From Actinomycetota bacterium (GTDB lineage: Bacteria; Actinomycetota; Acidimicrobiia; Acidimicrobiales; JAHWLA01), in assembly GCA_019347595.1 (NCBI GenBank), contig JAHWLA010000131.1, positions 1 to 7,715 on the forward strand: 7,715 nt of DNA, in the 5' to 3' direction. Both the position numbers and the translations under genes were made by a program. This document shows positions 1-5,209 of this stretch, one piece after another. The number at the start of each line of letters is the position of its first letter. Positions within the stretch are counted from its first letter, which is position 1. The notes below the pieces were generated by a model. That model ran no database searches, was not told the origin of the DNA, and saw only the letters and a program-made list of their open reading frames with translations.

Positions 1-1
1 C

Positions 2-7
2 TAGCGT
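2..7 (+). promoter_or_regulatory. possible -10 element of a leaderless tadA transcript
   Basis: TAGCGT fits the actinobacterial TAnnnT -10 pattern. It ends 8 bases before the GTG start at 16, the spacing expected if transcription begins at or next to the start codon. The 15 bases before the GTG hold no Shine-Dalgarno sequence, which agrees with a leaderless message. The -35 region lies outside the window and the motif is short, so this is a weak call. Confidence 0.3.
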
Positions 8-15
8 CGCCCGCC

Positions 16-492
16 GTGACCGACGAGGAGGCCATGGCGCAGGCGCTCGACGAGGCGGCCGCCGCCGTGACCCACGGCGACGTGCCCGTGGGCGCGGTGG
101 CCGTGGTGGCCGGGGAAGTCGTGGCGGCCCGGCACAACGAGCGGGAGCTGCGGGCCGATCCGCTGGCCCACGCCGAGTTGCTCGTGCTGGCCGACGTGGC
201 GGCGGGGCGTTCGAGCTGGCGGCTCGACGACGTCACCCTGGTGGTGACCCTCGAGCCCTGCCCCATGTGCGCGGGCGCCTTGGTGGCGGCGCGGACCGGG
301 CGGCTGGTGTTCGGGGCGGCCGACCCGAAGGCCGGGGCGTGCGGCTCCATCTACAACCTCTGCTCCGACCCCCGGCTCAACCACGAAGTCCCGGTCACCG
401 GGGGCGTGATGGCGGCCGAGGCCGCCGCGCTGCTGGGCGAGTTCTTCGCCGCTAGACGAAGGCCAGGACCAGCGGCTGCTCCGACGGGCTGA
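16..492 (+). CDS. tadA: tRNA-specific adenosine deaminase TadA
   Basis: A 158-residue zinc deaminase expected to convert the wobble adenosine of tRNA-Arg(ACG) to inosine in the cytoplasm. The family signature is complete: H52-A-E54 supplies the first zinc ligand and the catalytic glutamate, and P81-C82-P-M-C85 supplies the two cysteine ligands. The N-terminal D-V-P-V-G-A strand, the R-x-V-F-G-A-x-D segment and the late N-H-x-V segment also match bacterial TadA, and the length is normal. GTG at 16 was chosen because it keeps the N-terminal helix. ATG at 34 is an in-frame alternative and neither has a Shine-Dalgarno sequence. The last 13 codons and the stop overlap the 3' end of the convergent anti-sigma gene by 41 bases. 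A general cytosine deaminase of the same fold is possible but less likely. Confidence 0.93.
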   Translation: MTDEEAMAQALDEAAAAVTHGDVPVGAVAVVAGEVVAARHNERELRADPLAHAELLVLADVAAGRSSWRLDDVTLVVTLEPCPMCAGALVAARTGRLVFGAADPKAGACGSIYNLCSDPRLNHEVPVTGGVMAAEAAALLGEFFAARRRPGPAAAPTG

Positions 493-1213
493 CAGCGCCG
501 CCCGCCGATTCCCGCGTGATGGCCAGCGCGCCCAGACCGGCCGGTGCGCGGAAGGCGGCCACCCCGGGGTCGGGGCCCAGCACACCGGCCGACACCGGAC
601 GGTCGCCGACCATCGCCCACAACTGATAGGTGCGGTCGGCGCTCAGCGCCGGGAGGTTGTCGTCGACCACGTAGCCGCCGCCGTCTGGCCCCACCACCGC
701 GTGCACGTCCGGGCGCCCGTCGTCCGCGCGAAGGGCCACGGGGCGGGCGGCGGGGTCGACCCTGGCGGCCAGCGCCGCCTGGCGCACGCCGTCGTCCTGC
801 ACCGAGCCGGCCAGCCGGTCGATCCGTCGGCCCTGGTCGACGATGCGGTAGCCCAGGCCCGCGACGAGGACGACGGCGAGCACCGCGGCCGCCATCGCCA
901 CCAACGACAGTGGCCCCCTCGCCCGCCCCGAACCGGGATGCAGGACGCGCGTGGGAGCAGCCGTTTCGCCTCCCAATTGCGGGGGTGGGGGGGCGTCGCG
1001 GGTGTCGATGTCGGCGGCGATGCGGTCCCACACCCCGGTGGGCGCGTCGGCGCCGCCGTGGGCCAGCGCGGCCGCCGTCTCCCGGTGCTGCTCCACCTCG
1101 GCGCGGCAGCGCGGGCAGTCGCGCAGGTGGCGCTCCACGGCGTCCGCCTCGTCGACGTCGACGGCGTCGAGCGCGTAGGCGCCGAGGAGCGACTCGATCT
1201 CGCTGTGCTTCAT
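452..1213 (-). CDS. RskA-like membrane anti-sigma factor
   Basis: A 253-residue single-pass protein expected to hold the adjacent ECF sigma factor inactive at the membrane. The cytoplasmic N-terminus carries a zinc-type anti-sigma motif, H29-x3-C33-x2-C36. A proline-rich linker (about 74-90) follows, then one hydrophobic segment (about 102-121). The extracytoplasmic C-terminal part (about 150-253) contains T-Y-Q-L-W (195-199) and V-x-A-G-V-L-G-P, typical of the anti-sigma-K (RskA) C-terminal domain. In that family the sigma factor is released by stepwise proteolysis of the anti-sigma factor; this is family knowledge. The ATG overlaps the sigma gene's TGA in an ATGA junction, and a GGGGGTGA ribosome site lies 3 bases upstream, so translation is probably coupled. 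The TAG stop lies inside tadA. The signal sensed is unknown, though the neighbouring exported copper protein hints at envelope redox or copper stress. Confidence 0.88.
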   Translation of the reverse strand: MKHSEIESLLGAYALDAVDVDEADAVERHLRDCPRCRAEVEQHRETAAALAHGGADAPTGVWDRIAADIDTRDAPPPPQLGGETAAPTRVLHPGSGRARGPLSLVAMAAAVLAVVLVAGLGYRIVDQGRRIDRLAGSVQDDGVRQAALAARVDPAARPVALRADDGRPDVHAVVGPDGGGYVVDDNLPALSADRTYQLWAMVGDRPVSAGVLGPDPGVAAFRAPAGLGALAITRESAGGAVSPSEQPLVLAFV

Positions 1214-1791
1214 GCCTCACCCCCGGTCGTGACGGATGCGTCGGCCAACGTGGGCTGCAACCTTCGCAGGCCCGCCCGGATGCGGCTCTTGACGGTCCCC
1301 TCCGGCTCCCCCAGCGTGCGTGCCACCTCTTTGTAGGTGAGCCCGCCGAAGTAGGCCAGCTCGATGGCCCGGCGCTCGTTGTCGGGCAGCCGGCCGACGG
1401 CGTCCTTCACCCGGTCGGCGACGACGAGGTCCCACACCTCGTGCTCGACGTCGTAACCCGCCTCGGCGGTGCGGCGGGCGTCGCGCTCCTCCCGGGTGCG
1501 CCGGGCCACGTCGGAGCGCAGGGCGTCGACGGCGCGGCCATGGGCCTGGGCCAGCAGATAGGAGCGCAGCGTCCCCCGCTCGGGGTCGAAGCGGTCGGGG
1601 TGGTTCCACAGGCGGAGGAACACCTCCTGGGTGACCTCCTCGGCCACCGTCGGATCGCCCAGCACCCGCCGAGCCAACCCGAACACGGCGCCGCCGTGGC
1701 GCCGGTAGGCCTCGGCCAGCGCGTCCTGGCGCCAGCGGGCGATGGCCACCACGAGGAGGGCGTCGCTTGCTTGGGAGAGGTCGAGGCCCAT
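1210..1791 (-). CDS. ECF-type RNA polymerase sigma factor (SigK-like)
   Basis: A 193-residue group 4 sigma factor. Region 2 (about 24-95) includes the core-binding stretch A-E-E-V-T-Q-E-V-F-L-R-L-W (50-62) and S-Y-L-L-A-Q-A-H-G-R-A-V-D (77-89). A variable charged linker (about 96-125) follows. Region 4 (about 126-182) has the helix-turn-helix L-T-Y-K-E-V-A-R-T-L-G followed by E-G-T-V-K-S-R-I-R-A-G-L. Pairing with an RskA-type anti-sigma gene through an ATGA overlap supports the SigK-like assignment. The start is uncertain: ATG at 1791 begins where family similarity begins but has no ribosome site, whereas ATG at 1821 adds ten mostly arginine residues and has a GGGAG rather far upstream. The gene diverges from the cupredoxin gene at 1868. 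ECF factors often control their own operon and nearby genes, but I found no GGAAC-type promoter pair in the spacer. Confidence 0.9.
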   Translation of the reverse strand: MGLDLSQASDALLVVAIARWRQDALAEAYRRHGGAVFGLARRVLGDPTVAEEVTQEVFLRLWNHPDRFDPERGTLRSYLLAQAHGRAVDALRSDVARRTREERDARRTAEAGYDVEHEVWDLVVADRVKDAVGRLPDNERRAIELAYFGGLTYKEVARTLGEPEGTVKSRIRAGLRRLQPTLADASVTTGGEA

Positions 1792-1867
1792 GTCGGGACG
1801 TCTACGGCGCCGGCGCTCCATGCGGATGAAGTCATCTCCCACGAGGCCCGGTCTCGAAGCATGGGCC
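1792..1867. promoter_or_regulatory. divergent spacer between sigma factor and cupredoxin genes
   Basis: This 76-base gap must hold the starts of two divergent units, unless the sigma gene begins at 1821, which leaves 47 bases. No convincing -35/-10 pair, GGAAC-type ECF element or dyad is visible on either strand. The call is by position only. Confidence 0.35.
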
Positions 1868-2215
1868 ATGAGACGACCAGTGATGATCCTGTTGGCAGTG
1901 GCCGCGATCGCCGGAGGCGCGTGCGGCGGCGAAGACGACGCTGCCGCACCGGCGGCGACCCCTCGGACGGGGGCCGATGTCACCATCGACACCTTCCGCT
2001 TCGACCCCGACCCCCTGACCGTCGAACGCGGCCAGGCGGTCACATGGACCAACAACGACGCCATCACCCACACGGCGACCGACGCGGACGGCGCCTTCGA
2101 CCTGACCCTCGCCGACAAGGGCGCGACGGCGACGCACACGTTCAGCGAGGCAGGGACCTTCGCCTACACGTGCACCCGCCACCCCGGGATGGCAGGGACG
2201 GTGATCGTCCGATGA
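1868..2215 (+). CDS. small exported cupredoxin (amicyanin/plastocyanin-like), probable lipoprotein
   Basis: A 115-residue blue-copper protein expected to act outside the membrane as an electron carrier or copper binder. Residues 1-18 form a short positively charged, hydrophobic signal, followed by Cys19 in A-G-G-A-C-G; the lipobox is loose, so lipidation is likely but not certain. After a low-complexity linker (20-36) the beta domain begins. All four type 1 copper ligands are present: H68 (in I-T-H-T-A), C102, H105 and M108. The C-T-R-H-P-G-M loop has the short C-x2-H-x2-M spacing of amicyanin. ATG at 1868 was chosen because it starts the signal peptide directly; upstream in-frame ATGs would add an Arg-rich segment that lies partly in the divergent sigma gene. 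A second lipoprotein gene follows 64 bases downstream, probably in the same operon. The redox partner is unknown. Confidence 0.88.
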   Translation: MRRPVMILLAVAAIAGGACGGEDDAAAPAATPRTGADVTIDTFRFDPDPLTVERGQAVTWTNNDAITHTATDADGAFDLTLADKGATATHTFSEAGTFAYTCTRHPGMAGTVIVR

Positions 2216-2268
2216 CGCGGTCATCCGCGCTGCCGCGCCGCCCCGTAGAGAGCTCGACTACCGAGCCC

Positions 2269-2274
2269 AAGGAG
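2269..2274 (+). promoter_or_regulatory. ribosome binding site of the helical lipoprotein gene
   Basis: AAGGAG lies five bases before the GTG at 2280 and fixes that codon as the start. It is one of the few clear Shine-Dalgarno sequences in the window. Confidence 0.75.
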
Positions 2275-2279
2275 CAACC

Positions 2280-2981
2280 GTGAACCGATACGCCCGACGC
2301 ATTATCCCCGCCCTCGCCGTCGTCGCCGTGCTGGGAGCCGCCTGCGGCGACGACGCCGATCCCACCGCCTCGGCGGCCGGGACCGACACCACCGCCGCCG
2401 CCCAGCCCGCCAACAGCGGCGGCCGCGGCGAGAACGCCACCAGCACGGCGGCTGCCGACCTTCGCGTCGGCCTCACCGGCCTGCTCCAGGAGCACGTCTA
2501 CCTGGCCGGCATCACCACCGGCACCGCCCTGTCGGGTGGCGACTTCAAGCCCGCCGCCGCGGCCCTCGAGAAGAACACGCAGGGCCTGCAGGACGCGGTC
2601 GCGTCGGTGTACGGCGAGGCAGGCGGACGGCAGTTCGGCGAGCTGTGGCGGAAGCACATCGGGTTCTTCGTCGACTACACCACCGGCAAGGCGACGAACA
2701 ACCAGGCCATGGTCGAGAAGGCCAGGGCCGACCTCGACGGCTATCGCGCCGACTTCGGCGCCTTCCTGGAGTCGGCCACCAAGGGCGGACTCCCCAAGCA
2801 GGCGGTGGCCGAGGAGCTGAAGCCGCACGTCCAGAGCCTGTTCGCCGCCATCGACGCCCAGGCGGCCAAGGACCCGTCGGCCGTGGAGAAGCTGCGCACA
2901 GCGGCCGGCCACATGCCCCACACGGCGGCCACCCTGGCGGGCGCCATCGCCACGCAATTCCCCGACAAGTTCGGCGGCTGA
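2280..2981 (+). CDS. helical lipoprotein with three-fold internal repeat, function unknown
   Basis: A 233-residue predicted lipoprotein. Residues 1-21 form a signal peptide ending in L-G-A-A-C22-G, followed by an Ala/Thr/Ser/Gly-rich linker (about 26-58) that would space the domain from the membrane. The mature domain (60-233) looks all-helical and seems to be built from three related units, each opening with an L-x-x-H-[VI]-like helix: H72 in L-L-Q-E-H-V, H126 in L-W-R-K-H-I and H183 in L-K-P-H-V. The histidines are 54 and 57 residues apart, and a polar residue recurs 27-28 positions after each (N99, D153, H211). H211-M-P-H214 near the end adds possible metal ligands. I recall similar proteins in other actinobacteria but cannot name a family with assigned function. 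Position behind a cupredoxin gene suggests metal or redox work at the cell surface; that is inference. GTG start with a clear ribosome site. Confidence 0.82.
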   Translation: MNRYARRIIPALAVVAVLGAACGDDADPTASAAGTDTTAAAQPANSGGRGENATSTAAADLRVGLTGLLQEHVYLAGITTGTALSGGDFKPAAAALEKNTQGLQDAVASVYGEAGGRQFGELWRKHIGFFVDYTTGKATNNQAMVEKARADLDGYRADFGAFLESATKGGLPKQAVAEELKPHVQSLFAAIDAQAAKDPSAVEKLRTAAGHMPHTAATLAGAIATQFPDKFGG

Positions 2982-2988
2982 CGCCCGC

Positions 2989-2994
2989 TATCGT
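2989..2994 (+). promoter_or_regulatory. possible -10 element of the tRNA-Ser gene
   Basis: TATCGT fits TAnnnT and ends 11 bases before the first base of the mature tRNA, giving a start near 3001. No good -35 element is seen 16-18 bases upstream, inside the end of the lipoprotein gene. The tRNA could instead be read through from that gene, which ends only 24 bases before it. Confidence 0.3.
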
Positions 2995-3005
2995 GGCTCT
3001 CGCAC

Positions 3006-3092
3006 GGAGGGGTGCGAGAGCGGCCGAATCGGACGGTCTCGAAAACCGTTGTGGGGGCAACCTCACCGTGGGTTCAAATCCCACCCCCTCCG
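3006..3092 (+). tRNA. tRNA-Ser (anticodon CGA)
   Basis: An 87-base class II tRNA that folds completely by eye. Acceptor GGAGGGG (3006-3012) pairs with CCCCTCC (3085-3091), with discriminator G3092. The D-stem is CGA/TCG (3015-3017 with 3029-3031). The anticodon stem is ACGGT/ACCGT (3033-3037 with 3045-3049) with loop CTCGAAA and anticodon CGA at 3040-3042, which reads UCG. A long variable arm, typical of Ser, pairs 3051-3056 with 3061-3066. The T-stem GTGGG/CCCAC (3068-3072 with 3080-3084) closes the loop TTCAAAT. CCA is not encoded. The last 19 bases overlap, antisense, the stop codon and final codons of the GGDEF-EAL gene. Confidence 0.97.
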
Positions 3093-4477
3093 CACGAACG
3101 AACGGGGTCTCCCTTCGGGGAGGCCCCGTTCCGCGCCAGGAACGATTCGAGCTCCGCAGCCGGCATGGGACGGGCGAACAGGTATCCCTGGCCCAGCTCG
3201 CAGTCGAGGGCGCGGAGGTGGGCCAACTGCTCGCCCAGCTCGATCCCCTCGGCCAGCGTGCGCTTGCCCAGGCTGTTGGCCAGTCGGACGATGGCCGCCG
3301 TGAGCGCCCACTCCTCGCGAGCCCGGGCGATGCCCGCCACGAAGGCTCGGTCGATCTTGACGACATCGACGGGCAACCGGCGGAGGTAGCTGAGCGACGA
3401 GTAGCCCGTGCCGAAGTCGTCGATGGCCAAGGTGACACCGAGCCGCTTCAGGTCGTACAGCGTCTCGATCACCGCCTCGGTGTTGTGCATGAGCGCCGTC
3501 TCGGTGACCTCGAGCGTGATCCGGGCGGGGTCGGTTCCCACGCGGACGAGGACATCGGCGACGCGGGCCACGAGGTCGCCGTCCTGGAGCTCACGGGGCG
3601 ACAGGTTGACCGACATGTGCAGCGCCTGCGGCCCGCTTTCCCATCGGGCGAGCTGGCGGCACGCCGCCTCCAGCACCCAGGCCCCGATCTCGCGAATCGT
3701 CCCCGACGACTCGGCCAGCGGGATGAAGTCGTCGGGAGGGACCAGCCCGCGCTCGGGGTGCTGCCACCGGACCAGTGCTTCGAGACCGTGCACGGCGCCC
3801 GTGCGCAGGTGGAAGATCGGCTGGTAGTGCAGCACGAGCTCCCCGCGGCCCGCGGCGCCTCGGAGATCGCTGTCCAGGCGGTGCCGCTCCACGACGACTT
3901 GGTGGCGGTCGGGGTCGTACACCTCGGACGAGCCGCGGCAGTTCTCCTTGGCGGCGTACATGGCTATGTCGGCGTTGCGCAGGAGGGCGCCGGGGTCGTC
4001 GCCAGGGCACGCCGCGACGATCCCCGCGCTGGCCGATGCCCGGAAGTCGTGCCCCTCGACTGTGATGGGGTCGCGCAGCGCCGCTTCGATGTGCCCCGCC
4101 ACTGTCGCGGCGCGCCCGAGGCCGCCGTCGCCGAGGACCACGGCGAACTCGTCGCCGCCGAGGCGGGCCACCAGGTCCCCGGCGGGTGTGCACGCCCGCA
4201 GTCGTCGACCGACCTGGACGAGCACCGCGTCTCCCACGTCGTGGCCGAAGCCGTCGTTGACGGACCGGAAGGCGTCGAGGTCGAGCAGGATGAGCGCAGG
4301 TGTTCGGCCCTCCGAGCGGTGCGCGGTGAGAGCGAGCGCCAGCCGCTCCTCGAACAGCGCCCGGCCCGCCAGCCCGGTTACCGGGTCGCGAAGCCCACGG
4401 CGGCCGAGGCGGGCACGGCGGGCGACGGGCGGCGACGTGAGCACAGCGGCGGCGCGGCGGGCCGTCGGTCTCGTCAC
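3074..4477 (-). CDS. GGDEF-EAL cyclic di-GMP turnover protein
   Basis: A 467-residue soluble protein with a diguanylate cyclase domain (about 31-190) followed by a c-di-GMP phosphodiesterase domain (about 195-447). The GGDEF domain has D66-L-D68, N74-D75, the intact R-L-G107-G-D-E-F111 active site and K177, but P98-A-G-D101 stands where the RxxD inhibitory site would be, so product inhibition is probably absent. The EAL domain keeps E233-A-L-V-R-W, N291-L-S, E323-V-T-E, D353-D-F-G-T-G, K374-I-D, A-E410-G-I-E413 and Q430-G-Y, so both activities look possible. No membrane or PAS segment precedes the domains; input probably comes from the response regulator encoded just upstream, whose stop overlaps this GTG start (GTGA). 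A GGAGGTGA ribosome site lies 4 bases upstream. The last 18 codons (450-467) run through the tRNA terminator hairpin and into the tRNA-Ser 3' end. Confidence 0.94.
   Translation of the reverse strand: MTRPTARRAAAVLTSPPVARRARLGRRGLRDPVTGLAGRALFEERLALALTAHRSEGRTPALILLDLDAFRSVNDGFGHDVGDAVLVQVGRRLRACTPAGDLVARLGGDEFAVVLGDGGLGRAATVAGHIEAALRDPITVEGHDFRASASAGIVAACPGDDPGALLRNADIAMYAAKENCRGSSEVYDPDRHQVVVERHRLDSDLRGAAGRGELVLHYQPIFHLRTGAVHGLEALVRWQHPERGLVPPDDFIPLAESSGTIREIGAWVLEAACRQLARWESGPQALHMSVNLSPRELQDGDLVARVADVLVRVGTDPARITLEVTETALMHNTEAVIETLYDLKRLGVTLAIDDFGTGYSSLSYLRRLPVDVVKIDRAFVAGIARAREEWALTAAIVRLANSLGKRTLAEGIELGEQLAHLRALDCELGQGYLFARPMPAAELESFLARNGASPKGDPVRSCGGGGI
3101..3130. terminator. UUCG hairpin behind tRNA-Ser
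   Basis: AACGGGGTCTCCC and GGGAGGCCCCGTT form a 13-bp stem, with one T-G pair on the plus strand, closed by a C(TTCG)G tetraloop of exceptional stability. It begins 8 bases after the tRNA. There is no T-tract, as is common for actinobacterial hairpin terminators. It lies inside the coding sequence of the convergent GGDEF-EAL gene and encodes exactly residues 450-459, so the loop would differ in the antisense RNA (CGAA, also a GNRA-like stable loop only if closed by G-C). Confidence 0.75.
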
Positions 4478-4953
4478 CTGCTCACCTCCGACGAGACGAT
4501 CGCCCACGGCACCGGCAGCGAGCGGAGGACGTCGTCCAGCGCCCCGAAGCCCACCGGTTTCACGAGGTAGGCCTCCACGCCGAGGGCATAGCCCTCGTGG
4601 ATCCCGGCCACGTCGGACGAGCCGCTGAGCATCACCACGGGAACCAGCCGCAGCCGCGGCTGGGCCCGCATCCACCTCACCACCTCGAGCCCGGAGCGCA
4701 TCGGCATCTGGCGATCGGTGATCACGAGCACGGGAAGCGGGGAGGACGGCTCGGTGTACTCCGCCAGCCGGGCCACCGCCTCCTCCCCGTCGGCGCACGT
4801 CACCACCGGGTTGGCCAGCGGGAGCTCCCGGAGGAACTTCACCACGACGCTTCTCGCCACCGTGTCGTCGTCGATGACGAATACGGGGCCGAGCGCGACC
4901 GTCGGCGTCGCCGGAGGGAGCAGCCAGTCGGGCCGCTCTGCGTCGGCGGTCAT
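4474..4953 (-). CDS. single-domain response regulator (CheY/Rcp1-like receiver)
   Basis: A 159-residue protein consisting of a receiver domain (about 22-147) with no output domain. The acidic pocket is D28-D29, the phospho-acceptor D80 lies in I-T-D-R-Q-M-P, the switch residue is S110 (L-S-G-S) and the conserved lysine is K132 (V-K-P). The long gap between D29 and D80 resembles Rcp1-type receivers. Its stop overlaps the start of the GGDEF-EAL gene, so it probably relays a kinase signal to that enzyme; no histidine kinase is in the window. ATG at 4953 has no ribosome site. An in-frame TTG at 4980 is preceded by GGGGA and would add nine residues, so the start is uncertain. Confidence 0.88.
   Translation of the reverse strand: MTADAERPDWLLPPATPTVALGPVFVIDDDTVARSVVVKFLRELPLANPVVTCADGEEAVARLAEYTEPSSPLPVLVITDRQMPMRSGLEVVRWMRAQPRLRLVPVVMLSGSSDVAGIHEGYALGVEAYLVKPVGFGALDDVLRSLPVPWAIVSSEVSR
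4482..4489 (-). promoter_or_regulatory. ribosome binding site of the GGDEF-EAL gene
   Basis: On the minus strand the sequence reads GGAGGTGA, a near-perfect anti-16S match, four bases before the GTG at 4477. It lies inside the end of the response regulator gene and supports the overlapping GTG as the true start. Confidence 0.8.
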
Positions 4954-5089
4954 GGCGCCGTCGCCGGGAAACGGGGGCAACTGATCCCCGTGCCGACGAA
5001 CACATCGCCAGGACGAGCTGTCCGCGGACCCGTTTGCACGTTCTCTCCCTCGGTCGCCCCCCGCCAAGAGCTGCCCCGCGCTGCGGCCA

Positions 5090-5118
5090 AGCGTACCCAC
5101 GTTCCGTCGTTTTTTCAC
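5090..5118 (-). promoter_or_regulatory. candidate promoter for the response regulator/GGDEF-EAL operon
   Basis: On the minus strand GTGAAA (5118-5113, four of six matches to TTGACA) is separated by exactly 17 bases from TACGCT (5095-5090, TAnnnT). The predicted start near 5083 would leave a leader of roughly 100-130 bases. The surrounding patch 5110-5136 is unusually AT-rich for this window, as expected around a promoter. The 256-base spacer 4954-5209 holds no supported gene. Confidence 0.42.
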
Positions 5119-5128
5119 TAGCCGTGAA
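5114..5128. repeat. TTCAC-N5-GTGAA dyad, possible operator
   Basis: A perfect inverted repeat with 5-base arms and a 5-base spacer, centred at 5121. It covers the candidate -35 element of the minus-strand promoter, where a bound regulator could block polymerase. An overlapping AGCCG/CGGCT pair (5120-5124 with 5137-5141) could form a small hairpin instead. Short arms make chance a real possibility. Confidence 0.35.
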
Positions 5129-5191
5129 CAAAATTTCGGCTCTCGGAGTGCGCCGGCCCGTCGGCTGCTCCGGAATGACGCCTGTCCGGCA

Positions 5192-5197
5192 TAGGTT
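5192..5197 (+). promoter_or_regulatory. possible -10 element of the ABC transporter gene
   Basis: TAGGTT fits TAnnnT and ends 12 bases before the ATG at 5210, implying a leader of only a few bases. No Shine-Dalgarno sequence precedes the ATG, which agrees with leaderless or near-leaderless translation. No -35 match is evident. Confidence 0.33.
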
Positions 5198-5209
5198 GGG
5201 CCGAACGTC

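Noticed and set aside
544..2283. Long plus-strand frame across the sigma and anti-sigma genes
   Set aside because: Antisense to two clear genes, Arg/Pro-rich, with no recognisable domain.
3006..3092. tRNA-Ser as an integration site for a mobile element
   Set aside because: No integrase, no repeated copy of the tRNA 3' end in the window, and both flanks look like ordinary chromosomal genes.
2645..4570. Long plus-strand frame across the lipoprotein, tRNA and GGDEF-EAL genes
   Set aside because: It would translate through a tRNA and antisense to a clear enzyme gene; no domain is visible.
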